Virus record (IMG/VR): IMGVR_UViG_3300033146_003710
Location: 1 to 48,628 of that record
Length of the DNA: 48,628 nt
Strand: one strand, 5' to 3'
Source of the DNA: a virus
Shown: piece by piece, positions 23,604-31,916 of the stretch
How the letters are laid out: each line of letters opens with the position of its first letter
Numbering within the stretch: the first letter of the stretch is position 1
Notes under the pieces: generated by a model
Database searches by the model: none
The model's input: the letters and a program-made list of their open reading frames with translations, nothing else
What the model was told of the DNA's origin: nothing
Translations under genes and position numbers: made by a program

Positions 23604-25196
23604 TTAAACATCAAATCTGACTACAAAATTAGTATCTAATTTTTTTAACTTTTTAATTGGAATACTTATTTTACCAAGTGCCAATAAGTTTGCACTATCA
23701 TCATAAAGTCCAATAGTAGTTATATAAGGACTAAATACATCAGTTAGATATACTGGTGTTACTTCTTGTTCATCTGGGCTGTTTTGTATCCTTATTGTTG
23801 GATTTAGAGTATAGTTTAAATCCCCAGCAGGTGCAATGCAAATATATTCATGTTCGTATATTGTCTTTGTATTCCTGTAATTCAATTCATATGTTGATGA
23901 ATCTATATCCCAATAATATGGATTAGTCAACGTGATTATTCCATGATTATAAAATATATTACCAGCATAGTAATCAAATGTATTATTTAATTCACGAGTT
24001 GCTAATTCAAGATATTCAGTTGTTGTTAATGCTCGGTTGTATATTTTAACTTTATTTATCTTTCCATCAAAATATACATTTTGAAGTCGCCCAATATAGA
24101 AATTTGCAATGTTTGTTGTTGGTTTCACACTTAAATCAGTGGACGAATCAACTAAAATACCATCAATGATTAATTCTAATGTATCATTTGACTTTTGAAA
24201 TATTATATGATGATTTGACCCATCATTTAAGTCAGTTGAATCACTTACGGTTGTTGTTATTGTACCATCAAACCTACTTGCAATTATTGACCCACTATTA
24301 TTCATCTGAATTTGATATGGGTACGCAAAATTCTTATATCTATCAATTGATTTAATTGTTTCAATGAAATTACCAGTTGATAATTCCTCTCTATCTTTAT
24401 ATTGTTCATTATACAGTCCATTCTTTGTGACTATTGTTTGTGTACTTGATGGGTAATTTGTTATATTTATAATTGCAGAAACACAAAATTCATCATCTGT
24501 ATTAAAATTTAATTTATCATTGTGTACTGTTCTAATAAAACTATTATTCTCATCAAAATCAACCTCTGTCCCTAAACTTCCTGTTTTAAATGAGACATTA
24601 TGAAATGTGCCATTTATTTTATTATCTGATTTATCATAAAATTGATTATTATCATATTGTACTCCATTTGTAATTACATGGCTAGTATGAATTGAACTAT
24701 ATGTAGCATCAATGTTTAAATAATTATTTTCTCCTGCATAATTAACAACTTCAATATCATGTAAAGTATCAAATAAATCATTCTGAATATCAGTATCAAT
24801 TATATTACCATAATTATCATCTTCAAAATTATGCTCACCACTTAAACTAGATGATACATATAATGAAACACTTCCCTGTTTTACCTGTTCCATGAATTTA
24901 GATTGTGGTATTGAAAATATGGTTGCTTTATAATCTAAATATCTGTGTTGATTTGTATTTGATTGACCCAATTTTTCAAAGCTACGGATATTATATTCAT
25001 AATAGAATAAGTTACTAATTGAATAATGATTTGCTACACTTTGAGATATAGTTGCATTTGGTTCAAATGAATTACTAAATAATGCATCATAAATTTCTAT
25101 ACCATCTGAATTTATATTACAAACACTAAATTGTTTATGTGCTTGGTAAGGTGTAATTTTTTTATTCTTTGGTTGTATTTTTTTAAAAACTGACAT
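23604..25196 (-). CDS. virion protein with LamG-like domain
   Basis: 530 aa. Residues about 210-400 form a concanavalin/LamG-type domain (DDEFCVSAIINI...DGSNHHIIFQKSNDTLELIIDGILVD...NFYIGRLQNVYFDGKINKVKIYNRALTTTEYLEL), which commonly binds sugars. The last 55 residues (YITTIGLYDDSANLLALGKISIPIKKL) match the C-terminal module of the three upstream virion proteins. Probably an exposed tail or neck appendage that touches host glycans. Last gene of the late block; its start overlaps the preceding stop. Confidence 0.7.
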   Translation of the reverse strand: MSVFKKIQPKNKKITPYQAHKQFSVCNINSDGIEIYDALFSNSFEPNATISQSVANHYSISNLFYYEYNIRSFEKLGQSNTNQHRYLDYKATIFSIPQSKFMEQVKQGSVSLYVSSSLSGEHNFEDDNYGNIIDTDIQNDLFDTLHDIEVVNYAGENNYLNIDATYSSIHTSHVITNGVQYDNNQFYDKSDNKINGTFHNVSFKTGSLGTEVDFDENNSFIRTVHNDKLNFNTDDEFCVSAIINITNYPSSTQTIVTKNGLYNEQYKDREELSTGNFIETIKSIDRYKNFAYPYQIQMNNSGSIIASRFDGTITTTVSDSTDLNDGSNHHIIFQKSNDTLELIIDGILVDSSTDLSVKPTTNIANFYIGRLQNVYFDGKINKVKIYNRALTTTEYLELATRELNNTFDYYAGNIFYNHGIITLTNPYYWDIDSSTYELNYRNTKTIYEHEYICIAPAGDLNYTLNPTIRIQNSPDEQEVTPVYLTDVFSPYITTIGLYDDSANLLALGKISIPIKKLKKLDTNFVVRFDV

Positions 25197-26491
25197 TAAA
25201 AATCTAATTTTATATTATAACTCATTTCAGTAAAAAAATCTTTGCGTTTCATTATCCCAGTCTTTGCAACTGCCAATAAATCAAAATTATCATTATATAA
25301 CCCTATTGTTGTAGGATATGTAATAGGGTCAGTAATCATTTCTATATTTCTAAAATCACCAAGTGACCCACTAATAATAGAAGGATTAAACGTATAGTTA
25401 AATTCTGTATTTTTTACATGTACTGAATAATTTAATGAATGTAATTTTTGACTATTTCGTGCAAGAAAATTACTACCACTTTGCATTGCATTAAAAAAAT
25501 GTAATGTATTGTCATTATTTGTATCAATTTCACTTGTAACGGATAAAACTCCATTATCATTTAATTTTGTTGCATCAAAAATTAAAATACCTAATAGTGG
25601 ATATACAGTACCATAGTTAACTTGCTCATTATCAACTTCATATATCCCACCATTTAAACTGCCACTAACAATATTAAATGATATAATATCAGTCTGAACA
25701 ACTGATGTATTATTAATTGAATCATCTATAAATACAAAATCAGTAGCTGTTGGAGATGTTAATGTTAATTCCCAATTATAAGTATCAAGTGATTGCTTTA
25801 ATCTATTCCTGTTAAAATTAATAACAAAAATATCATCCAATGATTTTCCATCATTTAAAAATCTATCAATAGTTGTACTCGGTAATATATTATTATATTG
25901 TGAATAAATTACTTTTGATGGTGTTAAACTTGTTAAACTACTATCAACATCTATTTTTTCTGCACCTTTTCCGTAATAGTTACCATATGCAACACTACAT
26001 TGAGTTAATTCAGTATCATCTAAATCTGGATTCCCTAAATAAACATCATAATAAAATTCAGTTTTGGTTTGTAGTGAGGAGGTAAAAAAAGTTGTTATGC
26101 TTCCTGATGTATTACTCCAACATGGATTAGTAAAATAAAAATTATTATTATGAATTGTATCATTTGAGAATTTCTTAAAAATTAAATTTCTAATTGTATT
26201 ATCTTGACTTTGTGTTTCAATATCAGGAATTATATTGCTATTATCCTCATTCTCGATTAACCGAGTTAAATATGAATAATCAGTATTATCACTCGTTGAC
26301 TGTACTTGTTTAAGTAAGCCAATTCCATGTATAATAACATCTGCACCGTATATATTCGCTAATCGAATAAATTTAGGACTATTTGTCTGACTTATTAGTT
26401 CAAACCCAGATTCCAATAATCGAGTTATATGTGAAATAACACCCGGATAGTCATTATCAAATGTTAATATTTGCTTATTAATTGTATCCAT
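25196..26491 (-). CDS. virion structural protein, tandem paralogue 3
   Basis: 431 aa. It shares with the next two upstream genes the core VAYGNYYGKGAEKID...LTPSKVIYSQYNNIL, the segment IFVINFNRNRLKQSLDTYNWELTL, and the C-terminal module TTIGLYNDNFDLLAVAK. The N-terminal 130 residues are specific to it. Proteins of this type occur in virion gene clusters of large T4-like phages, but their place in the particle is not defined. Stop and start overlap both neighbours. Confidence 0.65.
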   Translation of the reverse strand: MDTINKQILTFDNDYPGVISHITRLLESGFELISQTNSPKFIRLANIYGADVIIHGIGLLKQVQSTSDNTDYSYLTRLIENEDNSNIIPDIETQSQDNTIRNLIFKKFSNDTIHNNNFYFTNPCWSNTSGSITTFFTSSLQTKTEFYYDVYLGNPDLDDTELTQCSVAYGNYYGKGAEKIDVDSSLTSLTPSKVIYSQYNNILPSTTIDRFLNDGKSLDDIFVINFNRNRLKQSLDTYNWELTLTSPTATDFVFIDDSINNTSVVQTDIISFNIVSGSLNGGIYEVDNEQVNYGTVYPLLGILIFDATKLNDNGVLSVTSEIDTNNDNTLHFFNAMQSGSNFLARNSQKLHSLNYSVHVKNTEFNYTFNPSIISGSLGDFRNIEMITDPITYPTTIGLYNDNFDLLAVAKTGIMKRKDFFTEMSYNIKLDF

Positions 26492-27519
26492 TAAATATCA
26501 ATCTTAATACGAAATTGTGGTTCAGTTTCAAATGTTTTTAATACTGGATTTGATAATTTTGCAATTGCTAATAAATCATTTTCATCATTGTATAATCCAA
26601 TACTGGTTATATAAACTGATGGTTGATTTATCATTTCATCAAATCTTAAATCTCCAACCGTATTATGTACAAATGTTGGATTATTACTAAAATTATAATC
26701 AATGTGATTTGCACGCACAAAATACATCTGTGATGTAATAGTTTGTTCATTCCTACTTTGAAATGATGACCCGCTATTAAATGCATTTAATAAATATTGT
26801 TGATTTAATTCATTTGTATCCTCACTTGGTTCTGAATATACAATATTTTCTGAATTTAATTTAGTTGCATCAAATATCATTAATCCATGTGCAGGATAAA
26901 TAATACCATATTTGTCAGTACTATTTACGCCAGATGATATTGTTCCACTTACAATATCATAGCTTTTTCCCCCTTCTCTAAATGACCCACTATCAGTTAA
27001 TGAATTGTCTATAAATGTTGTACCGTTTAAATTTAATTCCCAATTACCAACATCTAATTGTTGCTTGAATCTATTTCGTTGAAAATCAATTACAAATATT
27101 GAATCTACAGGCCCAGATATAACAAATTTAGTTGTTTCAGTTCCTAATAAGAAATTACGATACTGCGAGTAAATTGTTTTCGTTGGTGTTAAGCTTTTAT
27201 CTGTATTGCTTGAATCTAAAACTGCTGCCCCTCTGCCATCATAATCACCATAACTAATTGTAAATTGTGGTTCTGAATTAGTTATTAACTGTGGATTTGT
27301 ATTATATACATCAAAGTAATAATTTTCTTTTTTATGTATTGATGCTGTATAAAATGCAGTTAAAATTGAATTACCATAACTCCAATTAGTTTCAGTAACA
27401 GTAGTTTTAAGGTTCATTATCTTATCTGAATCTGAAAATTGTTCAAATATTTTTCCATTGCCAATAACCTGAATTGTACTATTAATATCAATTGGATTGG
27501 GGTTTACGCTTTGTGCCAT
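26491..27519 (-). CDS. virion structural protein, tandem paralogue 2
   Basis: 342 aa, the shortest and most minimal member of the set: SYGDYDGRGAAVLD, LTPTKTIYSQYRNFLL, IFVIDFQRNRFKQQLDVGNWELNL, PAHGLMIFDATKLN and the C-terminal SIGLYNDENDLLAIAKL. It probably represents the core fold that the longer relatives extend. Translationally coupled to the downstream paralogue. Confidence 0.65.
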   Translation of the reverse strand: MAQSVNPNPIDINSTIQVIGNGKIFEQFSDSDKIMNLKTTVTETNWSYGNSILTAFYTASIHKKENYYFDVYNTNPQLITNSEPQFTISYGDYDGRGAAVLDSSNTDKSLTPTKTIYSQYRNFLLGTETTKFVISGPVDSIFVIDFQRNRFKQQLDVGNWELNLNGTTFIDNSLTDSGSFREGGKSYDIVSGTISSGVNSTDKYGIIYPAHGLMIFDATKLNSENIVYSEPSEDTNELNQQYLLNAFNSGSSFQSRNEQTITSQMYFVRANHIDYNFSNNPTFVHNTVGDLRFDEMINQPSVYITSIGLYNDENDLLAIAKLSNPVLKTFETEPQFRIKIDI

Positions 27520-27523
27520 ATTG

Positions 27524-28849
27524 TTACCAGTCTAGTCTAATTCTAACATTTGATTCTTTTTGAAATGTTTTTTGAATTGCTTGTGATGATTTTGCAACTG
27601 CTAACAATTCATTTTGATTATTATATAATCCAATACTTGTAAAATATGTTGTTGGGTTATTTATCATTTCAGTATATCTAAAATCCCCAACACTTCCAGT
27701 TGTAAAGCTAGGATTATTACTAAAATTGTATTCAGCATTCTTAATTCTACAAAAATAATATGTTGATTTTAATTTTTGTTCATTTCTTGCTGAAAAACTC
27801 TCACCTGCTTTTATTGCATCAAAAAGTGATACCCAACTATCAGAAAGTACTATTTCAACTACCGACTCTAATAATAACCGTGATAATATTAAAATACCAT
27901 GTTCAGGATACATTAATCCAATTGTAGTTGGATTTGTCACTCCACTTGATAACGTTCCACGCACTATATTATATACAGTTCCACCTTCAGTTTGTAATGT
28001 TTCTGTTTGTGTTAATGAATCATCAATTATAGTTCGTTCAAGAACTCCATCAGATAATAGTAATGACCAATTTCCTGCATCAATATTCTGTATTAATCTA
28101 TTTCGCAAAAAATCAACTACATAAATACTATCATCTTCTACTCCACCAAATTCAAATTTATCTTTACTTGACCCTAATAATAAATTACGATATTGAGCAT
28201 AAACAGCATGTGATGGTGTAAGTCCTGTATTACTACTACCAGAATCAATTATTGAACTACCACTACCATAGTAATTTCCATATGCAACATCAAACTGAAT
28301 TAAGGCAGTGTCATCTACCAATGGGTCTGCATTATAAACTGACCCATAATAATCTGTCTTAGATTGAGTTGATGATGTGAAAAAAGTTGTAAGTTCACCG
28401 TCGTTTGTACTCCACATTGGATTAGTAACTGTACGAACTGAATCATTAATAATATCATTTGTAGCATCAAATGCTGTAAATATTTTCCCTGTTTCAGCAC
28501 TTGTTCCTTCACCAGTATTAGTCCCCCCTCCAGTATTAGTCCCCCCTCCAGTATTAGTCCCCCCGCCAGGAACAGTTAATGGTAATGCATAAAATATACT
28601 TTGTGCATTACGAATTGCAAGTGCTGGAGTCGGTCCAAAATCTTGTGCACGTTGAAATGCTTGTGTATCTAATAATAGGGCATATGTTGGAATTAATGAT
28701 GATTCATATTGTGAAATTTCAGTTGCGGTTGGATTATTATAATTTTTATTATTATCCCACCAAAAATTATTTGAGAGGTGAAGTAATTCAGCACCCCTAT
28801 TTTCCGTCGCAATTCCCTGTAAAAAATTACGTACTTCTACTTTTGTCAT
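27524..28849 (-). CDS. virion structural protein, tandem paralogue 1 with Gly-rich linker
   Basis: 441 aa. A unique N-terminal domain (MTKVEVRNFLQGIATENRGAEL...SIFYALPL) is joined by a glycine-rich linker (three GGGTNT units, encoded by an 18-bp tandem repeat) to the shared core (VAYGNYYGSGSSIID, VYAQYRNLLL, VDFLRNRLIQNIDAGNWSLLL) and the C-terminal module SIGLYNNQNELLAVAK. The domain-linker-core layout suggests a flexible appendage. Start 3 bp from the upstream stop. Confidence 0.7.
   Translation of the reverse strand: MTKVEVRNFLQGIATENRGAELLHLSNNFWWDNNKNYNNPTATEISQYESSLIPTYALLLDTQAFQRAQDFGPTPALAIRNAQSIFYALPLTVPGGGTNTGGGTNTGGGTNTGEGTSAETGKIFTAFDATNDIINDSVRTVTNPMWSTNDGELTTFFTSSTQSKTDYYGSVYNADPLVDDTALIQFDVAYGNYYGSGSSIIDSGSSNTGLTPSHAVYAQYRNLLLGSSKDKFEFGGVEDDSIYVVDFLRNRLIQNIDAGNWSLLLSDGVLERTIIDDSLTQTETLQTEGGTVYNIVRGTLSSGVTNPTTIGLMYPEHGILILSRLLLESVVEIVLSDSWVSLFDAIKAGESFSARNEQKLKSTYYFCRIKNAEYNFSNNPSFTTGSVGDFRYTEMINNPTTYFTSIGLYNNQNELLAVAKSSQAIQKTFQKESNVRIRLDW
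28512..28565. repeat. 18-bp tandem repeat, three copies
   Basis: CCAGTATTAGTCCCCCCT is repeated three times (the last copy ends in G), encoding GGGTNT units on the minus strand. It is far more GC-rich than its surroundings and could change in copy number by slippage. Confidence 0.9.
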
Positions 28850-28852
28850 AAT

Positions 28853-29521
28853 TTATAATTGTAAAGGTGTACTACTTGCAATATTTTGCTGTTTAACTGT
28901 TAAATTTAATGTTTTGCGTCCACCAGTCTCATTACCAATTATAGTAATCTGAACTGTTATATCTCGTAATCGTTGCTCCTTTGCAACAATTTCAAATTTA
29001 TGTGCAATTACTGTTACTGATTGTGATTCTGAATTAGTTGTTGTTGGACTTGTAGTTTGTAACCCTGTTACATTAACTTCTGAACCTGGAACTGGTCTAA
29101 TTATAGCTGCATCTGAATCACTCAATACCGCAGTATAACCATATGTTGAATTTGCATTCGCATAGTTAATCGTTGTAGGTGTAATTACATAATTTTGATT
29201 AGATGATTGTAATGTTACAGATGTATTTCCAATGTCTAATACTGGCATCCTAGTCGTATTCTTTGGTAATGAAATTAATTTGTATTTCATCACTTGACTT
29301 GAATTTGGATTAGCTTCAAGTATTGGCATGTCTTCAATCAATGCCCCATAGTAATTTGAACCCTTGGAATTGTTAGGGTCAAAAAGTCGATAATCTATCT
29401 CATCATCTGCTAATGCGAATTGAGTGATACTAAATGAATTTGCTCCTTTGGATAATAATTCTTTTCCTTTGTCTGTTAAAATGGCATCAATTTCAATTAC
29501 ATCACTATTAAGGTATCCCAT
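28853..29521 (-). CDS. conserved T4-like-cluster virion protein, 222 aa
   Basis: The N-terminus MGYLNSDVIEIDAILTDKGKELLSKGANSFSITQFALADDEIDYRLFD is a pattern I associate with a conserved virion-cluster protein of large myoviruses (ILT.KGR.lLa.G...F.I..FaLaDDEIDY.L). The C-terminal half is a Ser/Thr-rich beta domain. First gene of the second late block, preceded by an AACTATTTATAA element. Exact location in the virion unknown. Confidence 0.65.
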   Translation of the reverse strand: MGYLNSDVIEIDAILTDKGKELLSKGANSFSITQFALADDEIDYRLFDPNNSKGSNYYGALIEDMPILEANPNSSQVMKYKLISLPKNTTRMPVLDIGNTSVTLQSSNQNYVITPTTINYANANSTYGYTAVLSDSDAAIIRPVPGSEVNVTGLQTTSPTTTNSESQSVTVIAHKFEIVAKEQRLRDITVQITIIGNETGGRKTLNLTVKQQNIASSTPLQL

Positions 29522-29555
29522 AATTTAATGTTTTTTAATTTTAAAATGTTTTTGT

Positions 29556-29567
29556 TTATAAATAGTT
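29556..29567 (-). promoter_or_regulatory. candidate late promoter (AACTATTTATAA)
   Basis: Minus-strand AACTATTTATAAACA lies 34 bp before the first gene of the five-gene late block. It includes TATAAACA, one mismatch from the T4 late box. Confidence 0.6.
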
Positions 29568-29630
29568 GCTGAAATATTTTTATTTGTCATGTTTTTTTAT
29601 TATATAATCATAAATCAATACTAAAATAAT

Positions 29631-31445
29631 ATGAAACGAAGTCAACCATTGACAGTAATAGATAAGACAATATGTAAGATTTGCAATAAAACAGTAAAAT
29701 CAATTGCATTACACATTAAAATACACAATATTTCACGCCAAGAATATTATGATAAATATTTAAAATTAGATGATAGTGAAAATACATGTGTAAATTGCGG
29801 AATAGAAGTTGATTTTCAAAAGCCGGGATATGATTACGGTTATAAAAATGCATGTTCAAGAAAATGCGGAACAAAACATGCTGCAACAATAAATAAAGAA
29901 TCAATATCAAAAAAACGAGAAGCAACAAATCTCAAAAAATATGGAGTAAAATATGTATCTCAAAATGATGAAATAAAAAAGAAATTTACAGAAAAATTAC
30001 AAAATAAAACAATAGAAGAAAGACATGAAATCACAAAAAAAACTAAGAAAACAAAATTAGAAAAATATGGTGATGAAAATTACACAAATGTAACAAAAGG
30101 TAAAGAAACTAAGTTAGAAAAATATGGTGATGAAAATTATAATAATAGAGAAAAAAGCAAGCAAACATGTAAATTAAATTATAATGTTGATAATCCATCC
30201 CAATCTGAAATTATAAAACAACGAAAAACAGATACATTGTTGCGTAACTATAATGTAACAAATCCATCTCACATTCCTACCCATATAGAAAAATCAAAAA
30301 TCACAAATAGAAAAAACTATGGAGTTGATTGGGCACCTCAAAATATTGAATTGCAAAATCAAATAAAAAAATCACATTATAAACGGACATTTAATAAATT
30401 ATTTAATATATCAGATGGAATATTAAAAGATAAATTTGAACCATTATTTACTGTTGATACATTCTTAGGTGTTCAAGATATTAATTATGATTTTAAATGT
30501 AAAACATGTAATACTGAATTTAGTGATGATTTAGATAATGGTGAATATCCGATTTGTCCTACATGTTATCCTAAAGGCTCACGTGCAGAAATAGAAATTG
30601 TTGATTTTTTACGAACATTGGACCCAAATATGAAAATTGTTAGAAATGACAGAAGTATAATTTCAAATGAATTAGATATATATTTACCTGATTATCAAAT
30701 TGCAATTGAACATAATGGATTATATTGGCATTCAGAAAAAGCTGCAAATAAATCACCGATGTATCATGTTAATAAAACAAATGAATGCCTAGATAAAGGA
30801 ATTCATCTTATACATATTTTTAGTAATTATTGGACTCGTGATACTGATATTGTTAAACATAGATTAAAACATATATTGCATTTTAGTGATAAAACTGTGT
30901 ATGCTCGTAAAACGATAATCAAAGAAATCGAACCAAAAATAAAGAATGATTTTTTAAATAAATATCATTTACAGCATGAGGATAGAAGTTCAATAAAACT
31001 TGGTGCATTTTATAATGATGAATTAATTAGTGTTATGACATTTGCATTGCCTCGAATTGTTACTGGTGACCGTAAAAACAAAAATGAAACCAGATATGAA
31101 TTGAGTAGATTTGCATCTAAATATAATACACCAGGAATGTTTAGTAAATTTATGAAATTTTTTAAAACAAATTATCAATATAATTCAATATATACATTTG
31201 CAAATCGAAGTTGGGGCGAAGGAAATGTATATTTAAAAAATGGGTTTACACTCGTGAATACATCAAAGCCAAGTTATTCATATACAAAAAATTATACAAC
31301 ATTAATTCATAGATTCAAATACAGAAAATCAGAATTGCCAAAATATTTTAAAACAATTCTTGCAACAGAAAAAGAAACTATGTTTGCAAATGGATTTGAT
31401 AGAATATGGGACTGTGGTACTAATAGATATGACTTAACAAGTTAA
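29631..31445 (+). CDS. large Vsr/EDxHD-type homing endonuclease with zinc and repeat modules
   Basis: 604 aa. N-terminal zinc-type segments (CKICNKTV...HIKIH and CVNC...CSRKCG) are followed by four or so LKKYG..N..Q/S..I repeats that resemble DNA-binding modules of phage homing enzymes. Next come another zinc ribbon (CKTC...CPTC), a nuclease core (ELDIYLPDYQIAIEHNGLYWHSE), and a C-terminal domain (FANRSWGEGNVYLKNGF) often seen after such cores. It lies in opposite orientation between a late block and replication genes, as expected for a mobile element. No intron boundary is visible. Confidence 0.8.
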   Translation: MKRSQPLTVIDKTICKICNKTVKSIALHIKIHNISRQEYYDKYLKLDDSENTCVNCGIEVDFQKPGYDYGYKNACSRKCGTKHAATINKESISKKREATNLKKYGVKYVSQNDEIKKKFTEKLQNKTIEERHEITKKTKKTKLEKYGDENYTNVTKGKETKLEKYGDENYNNREKSKQTCKLNYNVDNPSQSEIIKQRKTDTLLRNYNVTNPSHIPTHIEKSKITNRKNYGVDWAPQNIELQNQIKKSHYKRTFNKLFNISDGILKDKFEPLFTVDTFLGVQDINYDFKCKTCNTEFSDDLDNGEYPICPTCYPKGSRAEIEIVDFLRTLDPNMKIVRNDRSIISNELDIYLPDYQIAIEHNGLYWHSEKAANKSPMYHVNKTNECLDKGIHLIHIFSNYWTRDTDIVKHRLKHILHFSDKTVYARKTIIKEIEPKIKNDFLNKYHLQHEDRSSIKLGAFYNDELISVMTFALPRIVTGDRKNKNETRYELSRFASKYNTPGMFSKFMKFFKTNYQYNSIYTFANRSWGEGNVYLKNGFTLVNTSKPSYSYTKNYTTLIHRFKYRKSELPKYFKTILATEKETMFANGFDRIWDCGTNRYDLTS

Positions 31446-31451
31446 AAACAA

Positions 31452-31485
31452 AAAGTCAAGTAAACTGGGCGGAATACTTGACTTT
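31452..31485. terminator. bidirectional intrinsic terminator
   Basis: AAAGTCAAGTA (31452-31462) pairs perfectly with TACTTGACTTT (31475-31485). The minus strand continues with TTGTTTTTAAC, and the plus strand with ATTATATT. It sits between the convergent endonuclease gene and the SbcCD operon end. Confidence 0.8.
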
Positions 31486-31501
31486 ATTATATTAAAAACT
31501 A

Positions 31502-31879
31502 CTATTTTAAGTATGTTTCTTTAAAATAAGCCCTAACATATATTGAACTGAAATTACTATTTGCATCTTTAAAATTATGTAAGGCAGATAATGCCTTATC
31601 TTTTGTTTTAAATTCTTTTGTCTTTTTATTTGTACTAAACATTGTCCCATTTGTTTTCAATACATATGGTGCCTTCAATAACAAATCCAATACACTCTAC
31701 TTCCCAATTAGAACCGTTTGCTGCTTTGAATTTCTTTTTATCACCAACTTTTACCTTAGACCCAAAACCAAAATTTATATTATAGCTATAATAGTCTTTA
31801 ATTGGATTTCCAAAATAATCATTTGATTCATTAATAATCTTTCTGATTACTTTCCGTAATTTGTTTTCTTGTAATTTAG
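31502..31879 (-). pseudogene. decayed small gene with frameshift and no start codon
   Basis: Two overlapping minus-strand frames read as one protein. The first gives TRTKLQENKLRKVIRKII and later KVKVGDKKKFKAANGSNWEVECIGFVIEG, then stops. The second continues with PYVLKTNGTMFSTNKKTKEF and KDKALSALHNFK to the stop near 31502. The switch lies around 31660-31690. The first frame has no ATG after its upstream stop, and the second ORF alone would need a TTG. Both lesions argue for a broken gene of unknown function that still has a promoter-like element just upstream. Confidence 0.6.
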
Positions 31880-31890
31880 TCCTTGTTTAC

Positions 31891-31902
31891 TTATAAATAG
31901 TT
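31891..31902 (-). promoter_or_regulatory. AACTATTTATAA element upstream of the decayed gene
   Basis: Minus-strand AACTATTTATAAGTA lies about 12 bp upstream of the broken reading frame. It is the same motif that precedes the leftward virion blocks. Confidence 0.45.
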
Positions 31903-31916
31903 TTTTAATTCTAAAC

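Noticed and set aside
27524-28849. Diversity-generating retroelement acting on the tail paralogues
   Set aside because: No reverse transcriptase gene or template repeat was seen in the window; tandem duplication explains the similarity.
31502-31690. Separate 62-aa gene starting at TTG
   Set aside because: TTG starts are not used by neighbours, and the adjacent frame contains the natural upstream part of the protein; better read as a broken gene.
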